Positions 50,063 through 61,351 of a stretch of 64,000 nucleotides of DNA are shown in pieces (the stretch's first letter is position 1; the number at the start of each line of letters is the position of its first letter). The DNA is taken from contig NMRA01000029.1 of assembly GCA_002633005.1 (NCBI GenBank), forward strand, positions 1,028,086 to 1,092,085. Direction: 5' to 3'. Source of the DNA: Phoronis australis. Its lineage: Eukaryota; Phoronida; Phoronidae. The translations under genes and the position numbers were made by a program. The notes under the pieces are model-generated. The model made no database searches. It worked only from the letters and a program-made list of their open reading frames with translations, and was not told the origin of the DNA.

Positions 50063-50786
50063 TTCCCACGATCAATTTGTAGTAAAACGCAAAAACTTCC
50101 AACGCAATGAAAAGTCACCAACAACAATAATAATGGCGGATACTAAGGAGAACTGACTGACGTCATCTAATCACGTGAACACTAAGTCACGCCTTTCGGC
50201 TACAGATGTTGTATTTATTTATCTCTTAATGAGAGAAAAAATTAATGAATCTCAATGTTTGCAGCTTTTGTTTCAAAAAAAATCATTTGTTATAGTGCAT
50301 ATAACAAATATTGCAAAATGTTTGAAATGGTATTGCGAAGGTCAAAATGTACCTTGTGATTGACACTTAGAATTGAGGTCATGGGTCATCAGCTGTTCCG
50401 ATGTAAACAAATGGTGCGAAGAACAAAACATAGGATTGCACAAGTAATGAAATCCAGGATTTGTGCTCCAATAACTTGATGCACAAATTTAAGGAATCGT
50501 TGTCATTAAATGGCTCTGGTATAGTTCAATATTCGTTTTGAAAAACGTTGAGATAAATTGATTTTCCCTTCATATATTCATTTGCAATGAAGTTTTTATT
50601 AAATATGAACCTAATGATTTTAATATGATTTGAATTCTACTTTTAGATTCCGAAATTATCAGATGAAAATCAAAAATGTGTTTAAATGGTCGAGAAAAGA
50701 GACACTAGGGTCAGTAACCCCACCTTAGTCAGTCAGTGATCACATGGTAGTCACGTGACTACTCCAAGCAGACAGGAAAACATGAT
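50063..50786. promoter_or_regulatory. Divergent promoter region between UBE2H and the CapA-like gene
   Basis: 724 bp separate the two start codons. The UBE2H side has a perfect CRE palindrome TGACGTCA at 50158-50165 and an E-box CACGTG at 50172-50177, about 100 bp from the UBE2H start. The CapA side has a perfect 16-bp palindrome at 50747-50762 whose core is GTCACGTGAC. CRE and E-box motifs near starts are typical of broadly expressed genes; binding by any factor is inference. Confidence 0.5.
50747..50762. promoter_or_regulatory. Perfect palindrome GTAGTCACGTGACTAC, E-box/CLEAR-like site
   Basis: All 16 bases are self-complementary and the core is GTCACGTGAC, the consensus bound by MITF/TFEB and USF-type bHLH factors. 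It ends 24 bp before the predicted CapA-like start codon, so it would lie in the core promoter or 5' UTR. The palindrome is seen directly; the factor is inferred. Confidence 0.5.
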
Positions 50787-50802
50787 ATGGCGACTAAAAT
50801 GG
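50787..50802 (+). CDS. Candidate 16-base first coding exon of the CapA-like gene
   Basis: ATGGCGACTAAAATGG is followed by a gtaact donor. It leaves one base over, which completes the two-base start of exon 2 as an alanine codon. The ATG has an animal-type context and follows the 50747-50762 palindrome. Without it the first in-frame ATG would be at 52705, inside the first beta strand. Another upstream exon with the same phase could replace it. Confidence 0.45.
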
Positions 50803-53800
50803 GTAACTGTTGTTTTCTTTTACGCATTTTAATGTTCACGGCCTTTCAAGCGGCGGATTTTTTTGATGGAACTGTTTGCATTAATGAATGCAGTAGTGTT
50901 TTCAGTTAAATCCTTTACAGAAGGTAAAACAGGTCAGGAATCATGTTATGGCCTTCTGGTCAGCTACTTGAGGTTGAGCCGTAGTCCGTCAGCCGTGCCC
51001 TGGCTTTAGACTAGGTAATTATGGAAGCCTAAATCATCGCAATTTCGGTAGCTGTGCTTCGTCGAAAATGTGTATAGACCCGGAAAGGATCGCTGGAGAA
51101 AGACAGTACATTTTTATGTGGCAATTTTAAGTGTAAAGTGTATTTTTGACGAAGTGAAAATCTTTCTGTCGTAGCCAGCCAGCTAGTATGATAACTGTCG
51201 TCAAAATACAGCTAGGTCCCACTGCGTGCATTTTTTCCGTAAACCCCGAAATTGCGCCACCCAGGGTAGTTCTGCTCGTCACCGCGCCGTGAAACTTGTA
51301 TCAGCATGTAAAGCTAAAGACCGGACGGTGTGCATGCAAAATCTGGGAGCCAACTGACACTCACCTTGCCCGTTACGCTGCCGTTTAAATGAAAAACAAT
51401 GCAATAAACGTCATTTTCTTGCGTAACTCTCTGTCTTTTCTAACAATGAAAAGTATGTCGTCGTTTCAAAAACAACACGCTCGTGTCACGCGTACGCGCC
51501 ATTTCCTAAATTTTCGCGACAACTTTGGAGAAGCAAAATTTGTTCTGAAATTCGGTTTTTCGGTATCAGAATTCTAAAAAAATATAATGAAGTGAAACCA
51601 GTTCCAATAATTTGTTGTAACATGTGCGCAAGCTCGTGAAAGAACAGCAGTTGATTGAAGAATCGGCGAAAAAAGAAACTGGCCAATAGGTGACGCAACA
51701 TTTCATGACGCTGAAAGCCGTCGCTAAAGATCGCTCCACAAATTTAGCAGCAGAATAACGGCCTTTTTAGAACGCCATTTTTTCCAACACTGTAAAATAA
51801 TTTTGTTTACTCAAGGAAGACTGTAGTTTTTAATGACATTAATTTTGTGTCAGATTTTATCTTACCACTTTTTTACCCACATCAGTGCAAAGCTGCATAT
51901 TTATATACAGCTTTGTACTAAGGCTATTTCTGTCCCTGCCAGGATTTTGCCTACCGGGGCCAACCCACAGGCGTCCTCAGCTTCTGATCGTCCCCAATAC
52001 ACTATTTATAATACTACAAGGTATGGCACTCGGGACAAGGAATTACATTGTTGCTTCACTTCAGCCATCCGTATGAAACACAAAACTCAATAAATTTTCA
52101 CAAAACAGGGTTTCAACAAACCATTAGTAATTGTTCTTTCTTCTAATACCATTCATGGTGTCCTGCTCCAGTGAGATCACAACAAATTCGCAGTCAAAGC
52201 ACAAAAATGTTCCCAAAAAGCCCACGGATCAGTCCTCCTTTGATGGTTCAAGGTCAAGGACAGTACGGAATTAGCAGATGAATTACGGATGGACAGCAAT
52301 CGCTGGTTCATCACAGAAGGTTACGAAATGGTGTGGCTAAGTGTGGAGTTATCAATTGTCGTGACATTCCATGTCAAATCGGCAACTGCCGTATCACAGA
52401 GGCTATAGTGGTACGTTTTAAAATCAATTTCCAGCCAGCATTTTATTTGGAGATCAGTGCGAAATGCATAGTTGTGAGTAGCGCAAGTTTCATATGAATC
52501 TGATCGGCCATTTACAAGGTATGATGTTCCAAGTTTGAACATTTACTCTTGTCGTGGCACAGAAAAAAATTCCAGATATAATTTGTGGGGGTAACTGGCT
52601 TTTGTTGGTTTTGTTTGGAGTAGCTGATCAGACTGTGTAGTTTTTGATAAATGCATAAGGAATGAAATAATTATCTTTTAGCTAATGGAACGGCTGCCAT
52701 TCGAATGTTAATGGTTGGAGATGTGATGTTGGCCAGAGGTATTGACATGATAATGCCACATTCATGCCCACCGCAACTGCATGAAGGCTATATCAAAGAT
52801 GCAAGGGACTATGTCCAGTTTGCCGTGTATACAAACGGGCCAATCTCAGAGGGGCGAGGATTTGAGTACATCTGGGGAGACGCGTTGCAGATTCTGCGTG
52901 CAAAATCACCAGATCTGCGCCTGGTTAATTTGGAGACATCTGTCACATTGAGCGAATCCCATTGGCCCGATAAAGGAATCCATTACCGTATGCATCCAAA
53001 AAACATCAAAAGTCTCAAATTGTTCGGTGTAGATGTGTGTGTTTTGGCTAATAATCATGTGTTAGACTGGGGTTATCCAGGATTGAAGGAAACTGTCGAA
53101 ACATTGTGCAACGCAGGAATACAGTTTGTTGGTGCTGGAAGAAATGATACAGAGGCTAAGAAGCCTGCAATATTTGACCTTGGTGACAAAGGACGGGTCG
53201 TGGTCTTTGCTGTGGGTCACATGTCAAGTGGTGTGCCAGATGAGTGGAAACCAAAGAGGACAAAAGGTGGCGTTAATGTGATTGGTGCTCTTGATTTCAA
53301 AAGCGTGGAAACTTTGAAGCGGCAGATTAAAGACATCAGGCAGGAAAATGACGTGGTTGTCTTGTCGATTCACTGGGGAGGGAACTGGGGGTTTGAGGTT
53401 GACGATTATCACCGACAGTTTGCACATGATGTGATAGATAGCGCCGGCGTGGATGTTGTGTATGGGCATTCTTCCCATCATATTAAAGGAGTAGAGGTGT
53501 ATAATGGTAAGTAGGCATTCATGAAATGAAGGCAGCGAAAATCCATTCCTTCCTTAGCCCTACATTGCCATGGAAAGCTTCTATGTGGAATTGGGCGATT
53601 AAGTTCCAGTTGATAGCTGCAGTGAATGGCTCCTTGGCTTTAAATTCAACTTGTTCTATTTTGAGGCTAGTGACAATGGAAGCTAGGTTTTGAACCATGT
53701 TGTTAATCTGTTTTGGGTTTTAGTGAAAATTCTTAAGTACTAACAGATCCATATAGTCTTAAGAGCACTTCAGTCTTTCAACCCAAAACTGTCTATCTAT

Positions 53801-54342
53801 TGAGCTCTACTAAAATGGAGCTCGCAAATCTTAATCATGTTAAGTATGTATATGTATGGACAAGACTGTAATGTTACATGTACCTTGTATCAGGGTTTCG
53901 TTTTCTGATACCTAGCTTTAAGGCAATATCACTTACAGGGGTCCCAAATTTTGAGAACCAGTTTTGCGTCACATTATTCAGTAGATGATACTGGTTCTCA
54001 GAATGCAGAACCCCTGTAACTTCTTATAAGTGGCTATCACCCGATTTTCCAGGGAAGTTAATCGTTTATGGCTGTGGCGACTGGTTGAATGATTATGAAG
54101 GAATATCTGGTCATGAGGAGTTTCATGGAGAATTTGGACTGATGTACTTTGTCGACGTGAGCACTTCTGATGGACGTTTGAACAGTTTGACTATGGTCCC
54201 AACAGAGATAAAAAAGTTGCGCGTTAATCGTGGTAGCAAGATTGCTGTCGATTGGTTGGAGAAGACGATGCGACGAGAGTGTCAGAAACTTGGTAGTGAT
54301 GTCAGGCGTGATCAAGATGAACTGAAGCTTGTTTTTCATTAA
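50787..54342 (+). CDS. CapA/PGA_cap-type (poly-gamma-glutamate capsule family) protein, three exons
   Basis: Exons are 50787-50802, 52682-53506 and 54053-54342: 1131 bases, or 376 residues plus stop. The body matches the CapA/PgsA family, a metallophosphoesterase-like fold. Motifs in order are MVGDVML (Gly18-Asp19), NLET (Asn88/Glu90), ANNHVLDWG (Asn130, His131, Asp134), SIHWGGNWG (His236) and YGHSSH (His268, His271). All expected metal or catalytic positions are present and nothing is broken. In bacteria CapA/PgsA acts in capsule poly-gamma-glutamate synthesis, and a relative has been reported in cnidarians. Function in this animal is unknown. No signal peptide or membrane helix is visible, unlike membrane-anchored bacterial PgsA. 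Exon 2 begins with two bases, so an upstream exon is required. The 16-base exon 1 (ATGGCGACTAAAATGG, then gtaact) fits phase exactly but is inferred; exons 2 and 3 are secure. Confidence 0.85.
51040..51185. repeat. Diverged fragment of the same repeat family, CapA-like intron 1
   Basis: The run from 'gtgcttcgtcgaaaatgtg' through 'tttttgacgaagtgaaaatc' aligns to 58790-58890. It shows the family is old and dispersed. Confidence 0.45.
53936..54016. mobile_element. 81-bp hairpin MITE, copy 2
   Basis: Same family as 31651-31732: CAGGGG ... TTTTGAGAACCAGTTT ... ACTGGTTCTCAGAATGCAG ... CCCCTG. It lies in the CapA-like intron 2, only 36 bp before the exon 3 acceptor. Confidence 0.6.
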
Positions 54343-54592
54343 CTTTATATTCCGTGTGTTTTTTGGTGTTCTATGCAATTACAAAAAGCTTACTAGCCAA
54401 AACTGTCATTAGAAGTGCACTATACAGCTGTATTCAGTTGGGCGGTTGTCCCCGATCAGGTGAGTGTCTACACAAAGAACCCTCCTGGACAATAGAAGCG
54501 ATGTCAAGGCATATGTATCAGCTATGCATTTGCATGTCTTAAAATGGACAATTATTCCTCTTTACATATTCAAATTACAGGCTTTCAAGTGT

Positions 54593-54652
54593 TTCTACTT
54601 TTCCTATTTTTCCTACTTTTTTACCTGTTCCTACTTTTCCTAATTTTTTCTC
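54593..54652. repeat. CT-rich tract with TTCCTAC motifs
   Basis: A pyrimidine-rich run of imperfect CTACTTTTCC and CCTATTTTT units, about 250 bp after the CapA-like stop codon. Confidence 0.6.
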
Positions 54653-55611
54653 ACTGCTTTAAAGTTTCCATCTAAGTTGTTTTTGGAGTAGTGAGTAGCC
54701 GTTTATCAACCCTCTAACACAGCACCACCTATACTGAAAAGTGGCCCTGTGGAAACATTATGAACGACACACGGAATTCCGTGTGTGAGCATCAATGCGC
54801 ATGCTTGGTCGGAAGTTTATCGATCACGTGGCCACCACTTGCACTCGTTGTACTTGTTTGGGCTTAGCCATGGGATCGGGGTTCCCTTGATTTTGTTTAC
54901 TTCGATCACTGCTCGTGTTAATAAATTGCAACTATTCAAGTCAAAGGTGGTCGCCATACAGCAAACTGAACGGGTTTCCCAGTTTTCATCCAATGGGAAT
55001 GACTGGATTTTGTGACGTCGCTTTCATTGCTTTACCCAATGAGAAGCCACGATATACAACATTCTACAGTGCTATCTTCCGTAGCCCACTGGGAAAGATT
55101 GTACCGCTTATCAGGAACAGGACACGAAGGACTTCCTCCAGCACATGCGATGCTAACCTAAAGACTATGTAGTTGGAGAGCCAGCAGGGCTTGACACTAG
55201 GCTTTTGAGTGTAAAAGGTTTGAGTTTGTAATTCTGACACCTTATTCATCGAGAGGAAAGGGCGTCTTAAGTCGCAGAATCCTGTTGTTAGGTCCTTGGG
55301 CGGTCAAGCAACAAAAACTCTCCAAAAGATAGTAGATAGTTTAGTAATCTGGGCAACACATCCACAGCTTAAGACGCCGTTTTTCGTGGAGTTAGCTGAT
55401 GATGGGGGTCTTGCTTATGATGTATATCTCGTAATTTTTATTACCTTTACTGCCCAAATTTTTCTTGATATACACTATATTTTGCCTATGTATATTTTCC
55501 ATTGAATTGCTCACATTTTTTTGTTTTCAATATTTTAAACAAAGCCACTTCACAATTTTTAATTTGACAAACTGGAATTGGCTGTAATCAATGCCTCGCA
55601 TACTTCACAGG

Positions 55612-55628
55612 CACACACACACACACAC
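55612..55628. repeat. (CA)n microsatellite
   Basis: Eight to nine uninterrupted CA dinucleotides, intergenic. Confidence 0.9.
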
Positions 55629-56489
55629 CCGCTAGGTGTCGTCTCAGTCCATGACATAATGGCGGCGGCCAAAGTGAATAGTCTTGTTAACGTTTTTGGG
55701 GTTACCAAGCTGCAGTGGTTTTCGAAGATAATTTGTAAATGAGAAGACAAATATTTCTACAAATGGATGGGGCTTTGTCATTGCAAAGTGCTGAGGAGTG
55801 TTTGATGGTCTTAATGTTCAAAATTGTGTAATGTTATTTTAAGAAATGCGATACTGTGAAATGTGTGAATTTGAAACATATCCGGATGTCAATTTTTGTT
55901 TCTACATTTTGCTAAATGCACATGTAAATTTACCTGTTTCTTATGGGGACATTTCAAAATGCATGTTTGAGACATGTTATAGCAAGAATAAACTTGTTTG
56001 CCCAAGTTACGTTAACTTTATTATGCGGACATTTGAAGATGGTTGTTATTTCATGTATAAGATCGGTGTTACAGTGTCTTGTTTCTCTAAAATAAAAAAT
56101 GTTAAATTGTGATAAAAATGTGCCTTTAATTTAATTTGCTTTTTGTTAGCAAAATATATTACATTCATAATTTACACTGTACATCTGTCATAAAATATAA
56201 TAAACTTCAAAAGTTACAAAAGTATACAAACTAGTTCTTCCTATTGTACATTACATCTAACCTTATAGGATGGACCACAGCCAGTAGTGCCTTGTGACTA
56301 GTTTATGAGTACTGTCAATCTTAATAGTGAGATGACATTTCCATTAAAATATTTAAAAGGATACAAAACCCCGATTCGATGATTTCAATGACTCCTCGTT
56401 CTGTCGCCTGCTAATTCTTCATGGGTGTCAATCTAAAACTCACGCCCCCTATTTCACAAAATTGGACATTATGGCCCTTGGTCGGTGGT

Positions 56490-56660
56490 CTTTTCCTACA
56501 ATTGCAGTGTAATTCGCTAAAACGTCACATTTGCCTGTTTAGCACACTTTGAAAGGAGTTTTCAAATTTTCCTCCAAACTTTTGAGGGTTGTGGAGGGTT
56601 ACAGAGCATTGTTTCATTTCAGAAAACTGGACGGGCAAGTTGTTTATAGCATCTGTGAAT
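56490..56660 (+). repeat. Dispersed repeat R2, copy 2
   Basis: Partner of 27285-27440 in opposite orientation, with weaker similarity continuing left to about 56365. Confidence 0.6.
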
Positions 56661-57107
56661 AGGCCAAAACTGCATTTTCAAGGTGAAATTGGATTAGAAA
56701 GTTGTACATAAACCATAATATACTCGCGCACGAACTAATAACCACTTATCTTGAGTTTGCGCTAAAGCCGAACTGAAAATGACAAAAATAATTTTAAGTT
56801 CAATTTCGAGCACAAAGATTCAACCCTGGCCCCTGATCTACATCATGGTGTGAGTTAAGACTACAGCAGATGTTGCTGCGGACCACACCAAATAGCAGTC
56901 ATCCGCAGTTGTGTAAATTTCTACAGACTGTCTTGCAACAACTTCCTATTACAAGTAAGCTGTTGGATTAAGCTTTTCATACAGAATATATTAACATACA
57001 AAATCCTGAGACTCTAAAACTCTTTGTAAACCAGGCATTACACCTAAGTATCAAAAGTCACAAATTATGGACATTCCCTGTTTTGTTACAAGTTGTGTGC
57101 CTTTGAA

Positions 57108-57676
57108 NNNNNNNNNNNNNNNNNNNNNNNNNNNNNNNNNNNNNNNNNNNNNNNNNNNNNNNNNNNNNNNNNNNNNNNNNNNNNNNNNNNNNNNNNNNNN
57201 NNNNNNNNNNNNNNNNNNNNNNNNNNNNNNNNNNNNNNNNNNNNNNNNNNNNNNNNNNNNNNNNNNNNNNNNNNNNNNNNNNNNNNNNNNNNNNNNNNNN
57301 NNNNNNNNNNNNNNNNNNNNNNNNNNNNNNNNNNNNNNNNNNNNNNNNNNNNNNNNNNNNNNNNNNNNNNNNNNNNNNNNNNNNNNNNNNNNNNNNNNNN
57401 NNNNNNNNNNNNNNNNNNNNNNNNNNNNNNNNNNNNNNNNNNNNNNNNNNNNNNNNNNNNNNNNNNNNNNNNNNNNNNNNNNNNNNNNNNNNNNNNNNNN
57501 NNNNNNNNNNNNNNNNNNNNNNNNNNNNNNNNNNNNNNNNNNNNNNNNNNNNNNNNNNNNNNNNNNNNNNNNNNNNNNNNNNNNNNNNNNNNNNNNNNNN
57601 NNNNNNNNNNNNNNNNNNNNNNNNNNNNNNNNNNNNNNNNNNNNNNNNNNNNNNNNNNNNNNNNNNNNNNNNNNNN
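57108..57676. other. Assembly gap (569 N)
   Basis: This is unsequenced. It begins just after 57107 and ends four bases before the GPKOW copy A stop codon, so the 3' end of that copy, and probably its share of the 64-bp array, is hidden. Confidence 0.99.
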
Positions 57677-57680
57677 TTGA

Positions 57681-59470
57681 CTAATAGTCAAACTCCACGT
57701 CCACATCTCCAGTAAATTCACAAATGTTTTCGTAGTCCAACTTAAGCACACAGTCCCTGTCTCGCAACAACTGTACGGTTGCCCTGCACTTTGATTTGTC
57801 TTTTTTCACTATCTGTGCAAGCTGAAATTGAAAATTGCGTTGTCAATTACAGAAAAATTCACATATTAAGTTGGCCATGCATCAGTCCATATTTTTGCTT
57901 AACTCTGACAAACTGCAGCGGTATCGTTGTTCTAGTGTGTGAAATTGGGCCTTTATATAACTTACTGATTGGATTTCTCCATACATGGATGAAATCTCTC
58001 CATCAGGTTGGATCGGATTTAAATGGCTCACTTGGGAGTTTCCAGTTATTCAATGTGACGTCACCGGAAGTAGGTCAAAACCCGCCATATTGCCCTTGCT
58101 TTGCCCCGAGTCTTTGCTACACACGCTAACTCTTACTGGAGTTCTTATGAAGAATTTTACACTTAAAACGTTAACACTACTTAAGAGATGGCAGATGGAT
58201 CGTGGAATAACTGTGAATGGATGAAGAAAAGGTGAACTTGTCATCTTTTGCGAAACTGTGAACGGACTGAAATAGGAACTCGATCCGGACTAGGCCTTAA
58301 TGGCGGAGGCATGCAGGGGGAATAGTATATCCCATGAAAAGTTACTCATTTGAAAATACAGCAAATATATACAGTAACAAATGAAACATGCACATGGAGT
58401 TATAATTAACGCATACCATGACTCTGGATACAATTTAGTCAACATAACTTCAACATATCAAAGAAAATGTCGCGGTTCACTCGAGTTTCTCTCTCCGGCG
58501 CCATTTTGAGGAGATTACATGAAATCACGCTTGTTGACGAACAAAAGATCCAAAGGACACAAATATTGCTAATTTCACTTGCTATCTTCCCATGCTATTT
58601 TTTAAGTGTCACATGCCAGGTCACGCGCTTCGCTCAGTCTCGCGCTAGCCTTTGCCTCATACTCACCTGACTCAGTTGAAATACTTTGTGGTTATTACGC
58701 GCGCACAGTGAAAAAGCTAACGGCAGCCAAAAAGTGGAGTTGGAATTCTTCGCCAAAGTTACCTTAATTCTTGTAACTATACTTCATCAAAGATATGTTT
58801 AGAAGCAGAAAGGATCACTGAAGAAAGTAAGCACCTTTTTAAATGATAGTTCTAAGTGCAGAATGTATTTTTGATGAGGTGAAAACTCTTAATAAGTGAG
58901 CATATTTCGCCTTCCGCCCGTTTAAAATACACGGCACGAAATTAGTACAGAACGCGATGGGACTTATCGTAGCGCGATATTACATTTCCCATAACAGCAA
59001 TGCCTGTTTGGCATTTTTCACACTAAAAGATTAAAAACTCGAAGTAAACTGAACAGAATACATTCTGCTAACGTATCGGGCAAATGGCCGAGCGACAAGC
59101 TTTTACCCTACTTCCGGTGACATCACAGTTAAGTCTCACAGAATCTCGCATCATTGTTATTAACTCGAAAAGGGGCTATTAAAAATTGTGCATTCATTTT
59201 TTATAGCTGAAAGCATTTCATTTGTATCTTTCATCTTTTCCTGTGGTCTTCTTCAATCAAACTACACCTACAGAGTGACGGAAGTACACGTCATTGGGAA
59301 ATTCCATGAAAAGCTCAGTCAGACAAGAAATAGCCAAAAAATATAATTATGCAATGAGTGTATCTAGAAGACAAAGGGACTTGCCTGTCCTCTCTCCTTT
59401 CCGTGAACAATGATCACAAAAGTGTTCTCAGCCTTGGGAATGACAGTCTCCAGCATACTTTGTGAGATAC
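57681..59470 (-). CDS. GPKOW: GPKOW C-terminal exons, copy A (partial)
   Basis: Two exons are visible: 59470-59385 (86 bp) and 57821-57681 (141 bp including stop). The first reads ISQSMLETVIPKAENTFVII, then VHGKERGQ. The second begins LAQIVKKDKSKCRATVQL and ends DVDVEFDY. This order matches the last KOW module of GPKOW (G-patch and KOW motif protein), a nuclear RNA-binding spliceosome component. The intron between them starts with GC, not GT (CAG then gcaagt). No further GPKOW exon is seen between 59471 and 61095, so this copy looks like a 3' fragment left by duplication or by the assembly. It abuts a 569-bp N gap. Confidence 0.75.
58055..59126. mobile_element. 1.07-kb element bounded by 26-bp inverted repeats, copy A
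   Basis: The left end 58055-58080 and right end 59101-59126 are inverted repeats matching at 23 of 26 positions, starting GTGACGTCACCGGAAGTAGG. No coding capacity is visible. It sits wholly in the last GPKOW intron. No clean target-site duplication was found, so its class is unknown. Its interior recurs at 15440-17690 and more weakly at 51040-51185. Confidence 0.5.
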
Positions 59471-59577
59471 CTGCACAATTAAGAAAGTTTTGTAGAGATT
59501 GAAAGAAGACTAGATACAAACATTTAAAGCTTCAAACATGAACAGTTCACAGAATACCACACCAAACTAAGATACAA

Positions 59578-60262
59578 TTAAAGGAGAATGCCACCAAAAA
59601 ACAATGTACTTTGTATCAATTTAGATTGAGTAGTTCTTTTACCTGACACTAGATGGAGGTGCTGAAGTTAACCAATGACGTCACAGGTTCTAACACAGTC
59701 TGTTCAGCAGTTCGCGAGATGCTTACTGATGTCAGCTTATCGCTTGAATTCGTTTTACACCAATAAATCATCAAGATTCAATGTAAAACCCTTACAAATA
59801 CATTGCCTTTTTAAACAAATGAGTCGTTTTATTTCGGTGTTACGGATTTATAGAAAATTTGAAAGTATCGTAGCTTACAAAGTTCACCAGGGTAGGCCAA
59901 CTTACCGAGGCTGGTCACAGGAAGTTTGGAGTCTGTTCGGTCATAAATTAGAATTATTCTTCCCTGAAATACAGACCCTGAGGAGAGCATAGCTGTGTGT
60001 TGTAATCTCAGACTTTTGAATTTCATATGTTCGCTCGTTATAACCCAGTGGCTCGGAACATGATGTGGCCCCTTGCGGCCGGACTCGAGGTATTGCGAAC
60101 ATAAACCAGCCGGGTTAGTCGGATGCCAAAGTTGAAAACTAAATTTCAGTCACAAAAAGACTAGACAAGTGAACCAAAGAAATATTTTGGTGAATTTGCC
60201 GCGAAATTGCAAATCTACTTACTCGTCAGGGGCCGTGAAGCCAAGTTCCCCTCCCACAGAAC
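59578..60262 (-). mobile_element. Right end of the same Kolobok-like family, duplicon A
   Basis: It starts with TTAAAGGAGAATGCCACC and runs in inverse orientation to 20260-20957. It shares the CAATTTAGATTGAGTAGTTC region, the TGACGTCA region and the final frame ELGFTAPDE before a stop at about 60230. The other terminus is not seen. Confidence 0.6.
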
Positions 60263-60410
60263 CGTACATGGAAAAGGTGTACAGTCAATAACAATGACTT
60301 GAATAATGTATAATTGTCTGTATATATATCTAAGTAAAGATTCCTCTAATATCCGACAACAGCATATAAAAACAAGTTATAGTTTCACAACAGCTTTCTG
60401 TTAGCAAACA

Positions 60411-61094
60411 CTTAATAAGCATGCACTCACGATGGTCAAGTAGTTTTATTGCATCTGAAGCCGGTAACGCAGTATGATTACTAGGCGGAATTCTTCGAAT
60501 TCCGACAAGTATGTTGCTCTGTCGTCAAGTTTTTTTTTTTTTGTTCGCACTCTACAGGTCGCAATTTTCGTCCGATTTTCACGAAATTTGCACAGAACAT
60601 GTAGATTGGGATGTACTGAAACGCTATTGTTTTTGGTCATGATCGGGTACAAAACGGCGCACGTGGCGGCCATTTTGTATCCGATTTCACAGTCAAATAC
60701 TCGTAGAGGCCGCATTTTTTGACGTACATGGCTGAAGATCGGTACGATTATACTAGAACCCATGTGCTACAACTGTGCAGAAAATTGTTGACTTCCGGTT
60801 AAAGATGGCGGAAATATTGGACATGGCGCATGCGCACCCCGAAATATGGCCAAAAACGTTTTCTCCTGTAGAGGGCGCATTTGCACACCAATTAATTTCA
60901 AACTGGTCACGTATTTGTTGAGTTCAATAAGCTTTTATAAAAAATTATTGAACCGGAAGTCACTTTCAAGATGGCGGCTGTGGGGCATGTTCACAAGGTT
61001 TCAATCGCTCTGTTGTTGCATTTTTTATGGGAAGAGCAAATGACGTGAATTTTTGCATGTGGATTCCTTGAAGTATGGCCTTTCAAAAAGTCTG
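60411..61094. other. Spacer between duplicons with repeated ATGGCGG/CCGGAAGT motifs
   Basis: No exon is recognised. The segment has motifs such as CTTCCGGTTAAAGATGGCGG at 60791 and GGAAGTCACTTTCAAGATGG at 60956, each following a 'tagaggGCGCAT'-like stretch, so it looks like a degenerate repeat of two or three units. A poly-T run lies at about 60531-60541. Confidence 0.4.
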
Positions 61095-61095
61095 N

Positions 61096-61351
61096 ATAAC
61101 TGCTCTCCCTTGCTATCTATTGACTAATGGTCAAACTTCACGTCCACCTCCGCAGCAGTATAACTGCTCTCCCTTGCTATCTATTGACTAATAGTCAAAC
61201 TTCACGTCCACCTCCGCAGCAGTATAACTGCTCTCCCTTGCTATCTATTGACTAATAGTCATACTTCACGTCTACCTCCACAGCAGTATAACTGCTTTCC
61301 CTTGCTATCTATTGACTAATAGTCAAACTCCACGTCCACATCTCCAGTAAA
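61096..61351. repeat. GPKOW: 64-bp tandem array, four copies, overlapping the GPKOW stop region
   Basis: Units start at 61096, 61160, 61224 and 61288. On the minus strand each unit carries the codons for VDVKFDY or a near variant, plus a stop, so the array is made of copies of the last coding bases and first 3' UTR bases of GPKOW. The fourth unit merges into the real exon end. An N at 61095 lies at the array's edge. Confidence 0.85.

Larger units (their letters stand above)
54343..57107. other. Intergenic region between the CapA-like gene and GPKOW copy A
   Basis: No exon is recognised. It contains the CT-rich tract, the (CA)n tract and repeat R2. An 88-codon frame at 55846-56112 has no recognisable domain. 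Confidence 0.5.
57677..60410. repeat. Duplicon A of a ~3.6-kb-spaced direct duplication
   Basis: The segment from the GPKOW stop codon through about 60410 recurs from 61312 to the window end in the same order and orientation, with scattered substitutions and small indels. The spacing is 3635 bp at the left and about 3612 bp further right. It carries the two GPKOW exons, a 1.07-kb inverted-repeat element and a Kolobok-like right end. Confidence 0.9.

Noticed and set aside
53224-53481. 85-codon minus-strand frame
   Set aside because: Antisense shadow of the CapA-like exon 2.
55846-56112. 88-codon cysteine-rich plus-strand frame
   Set aside because: The Cys spacing matches no zinc-binding pattern, there are no splice partners, and composition equals the AT-rich surroundings.
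57067-57751. Long open frames of about 200 codons on both strands across 57108-57676
   Set aside because: They are produced by the N gap; only a few real codons exist at each edge.
60474-60722. 82-codon frame in the duplicon spacer
   Set aside because: It runs through a poly-T tract and repeat-like DNA, with no domain similarity.
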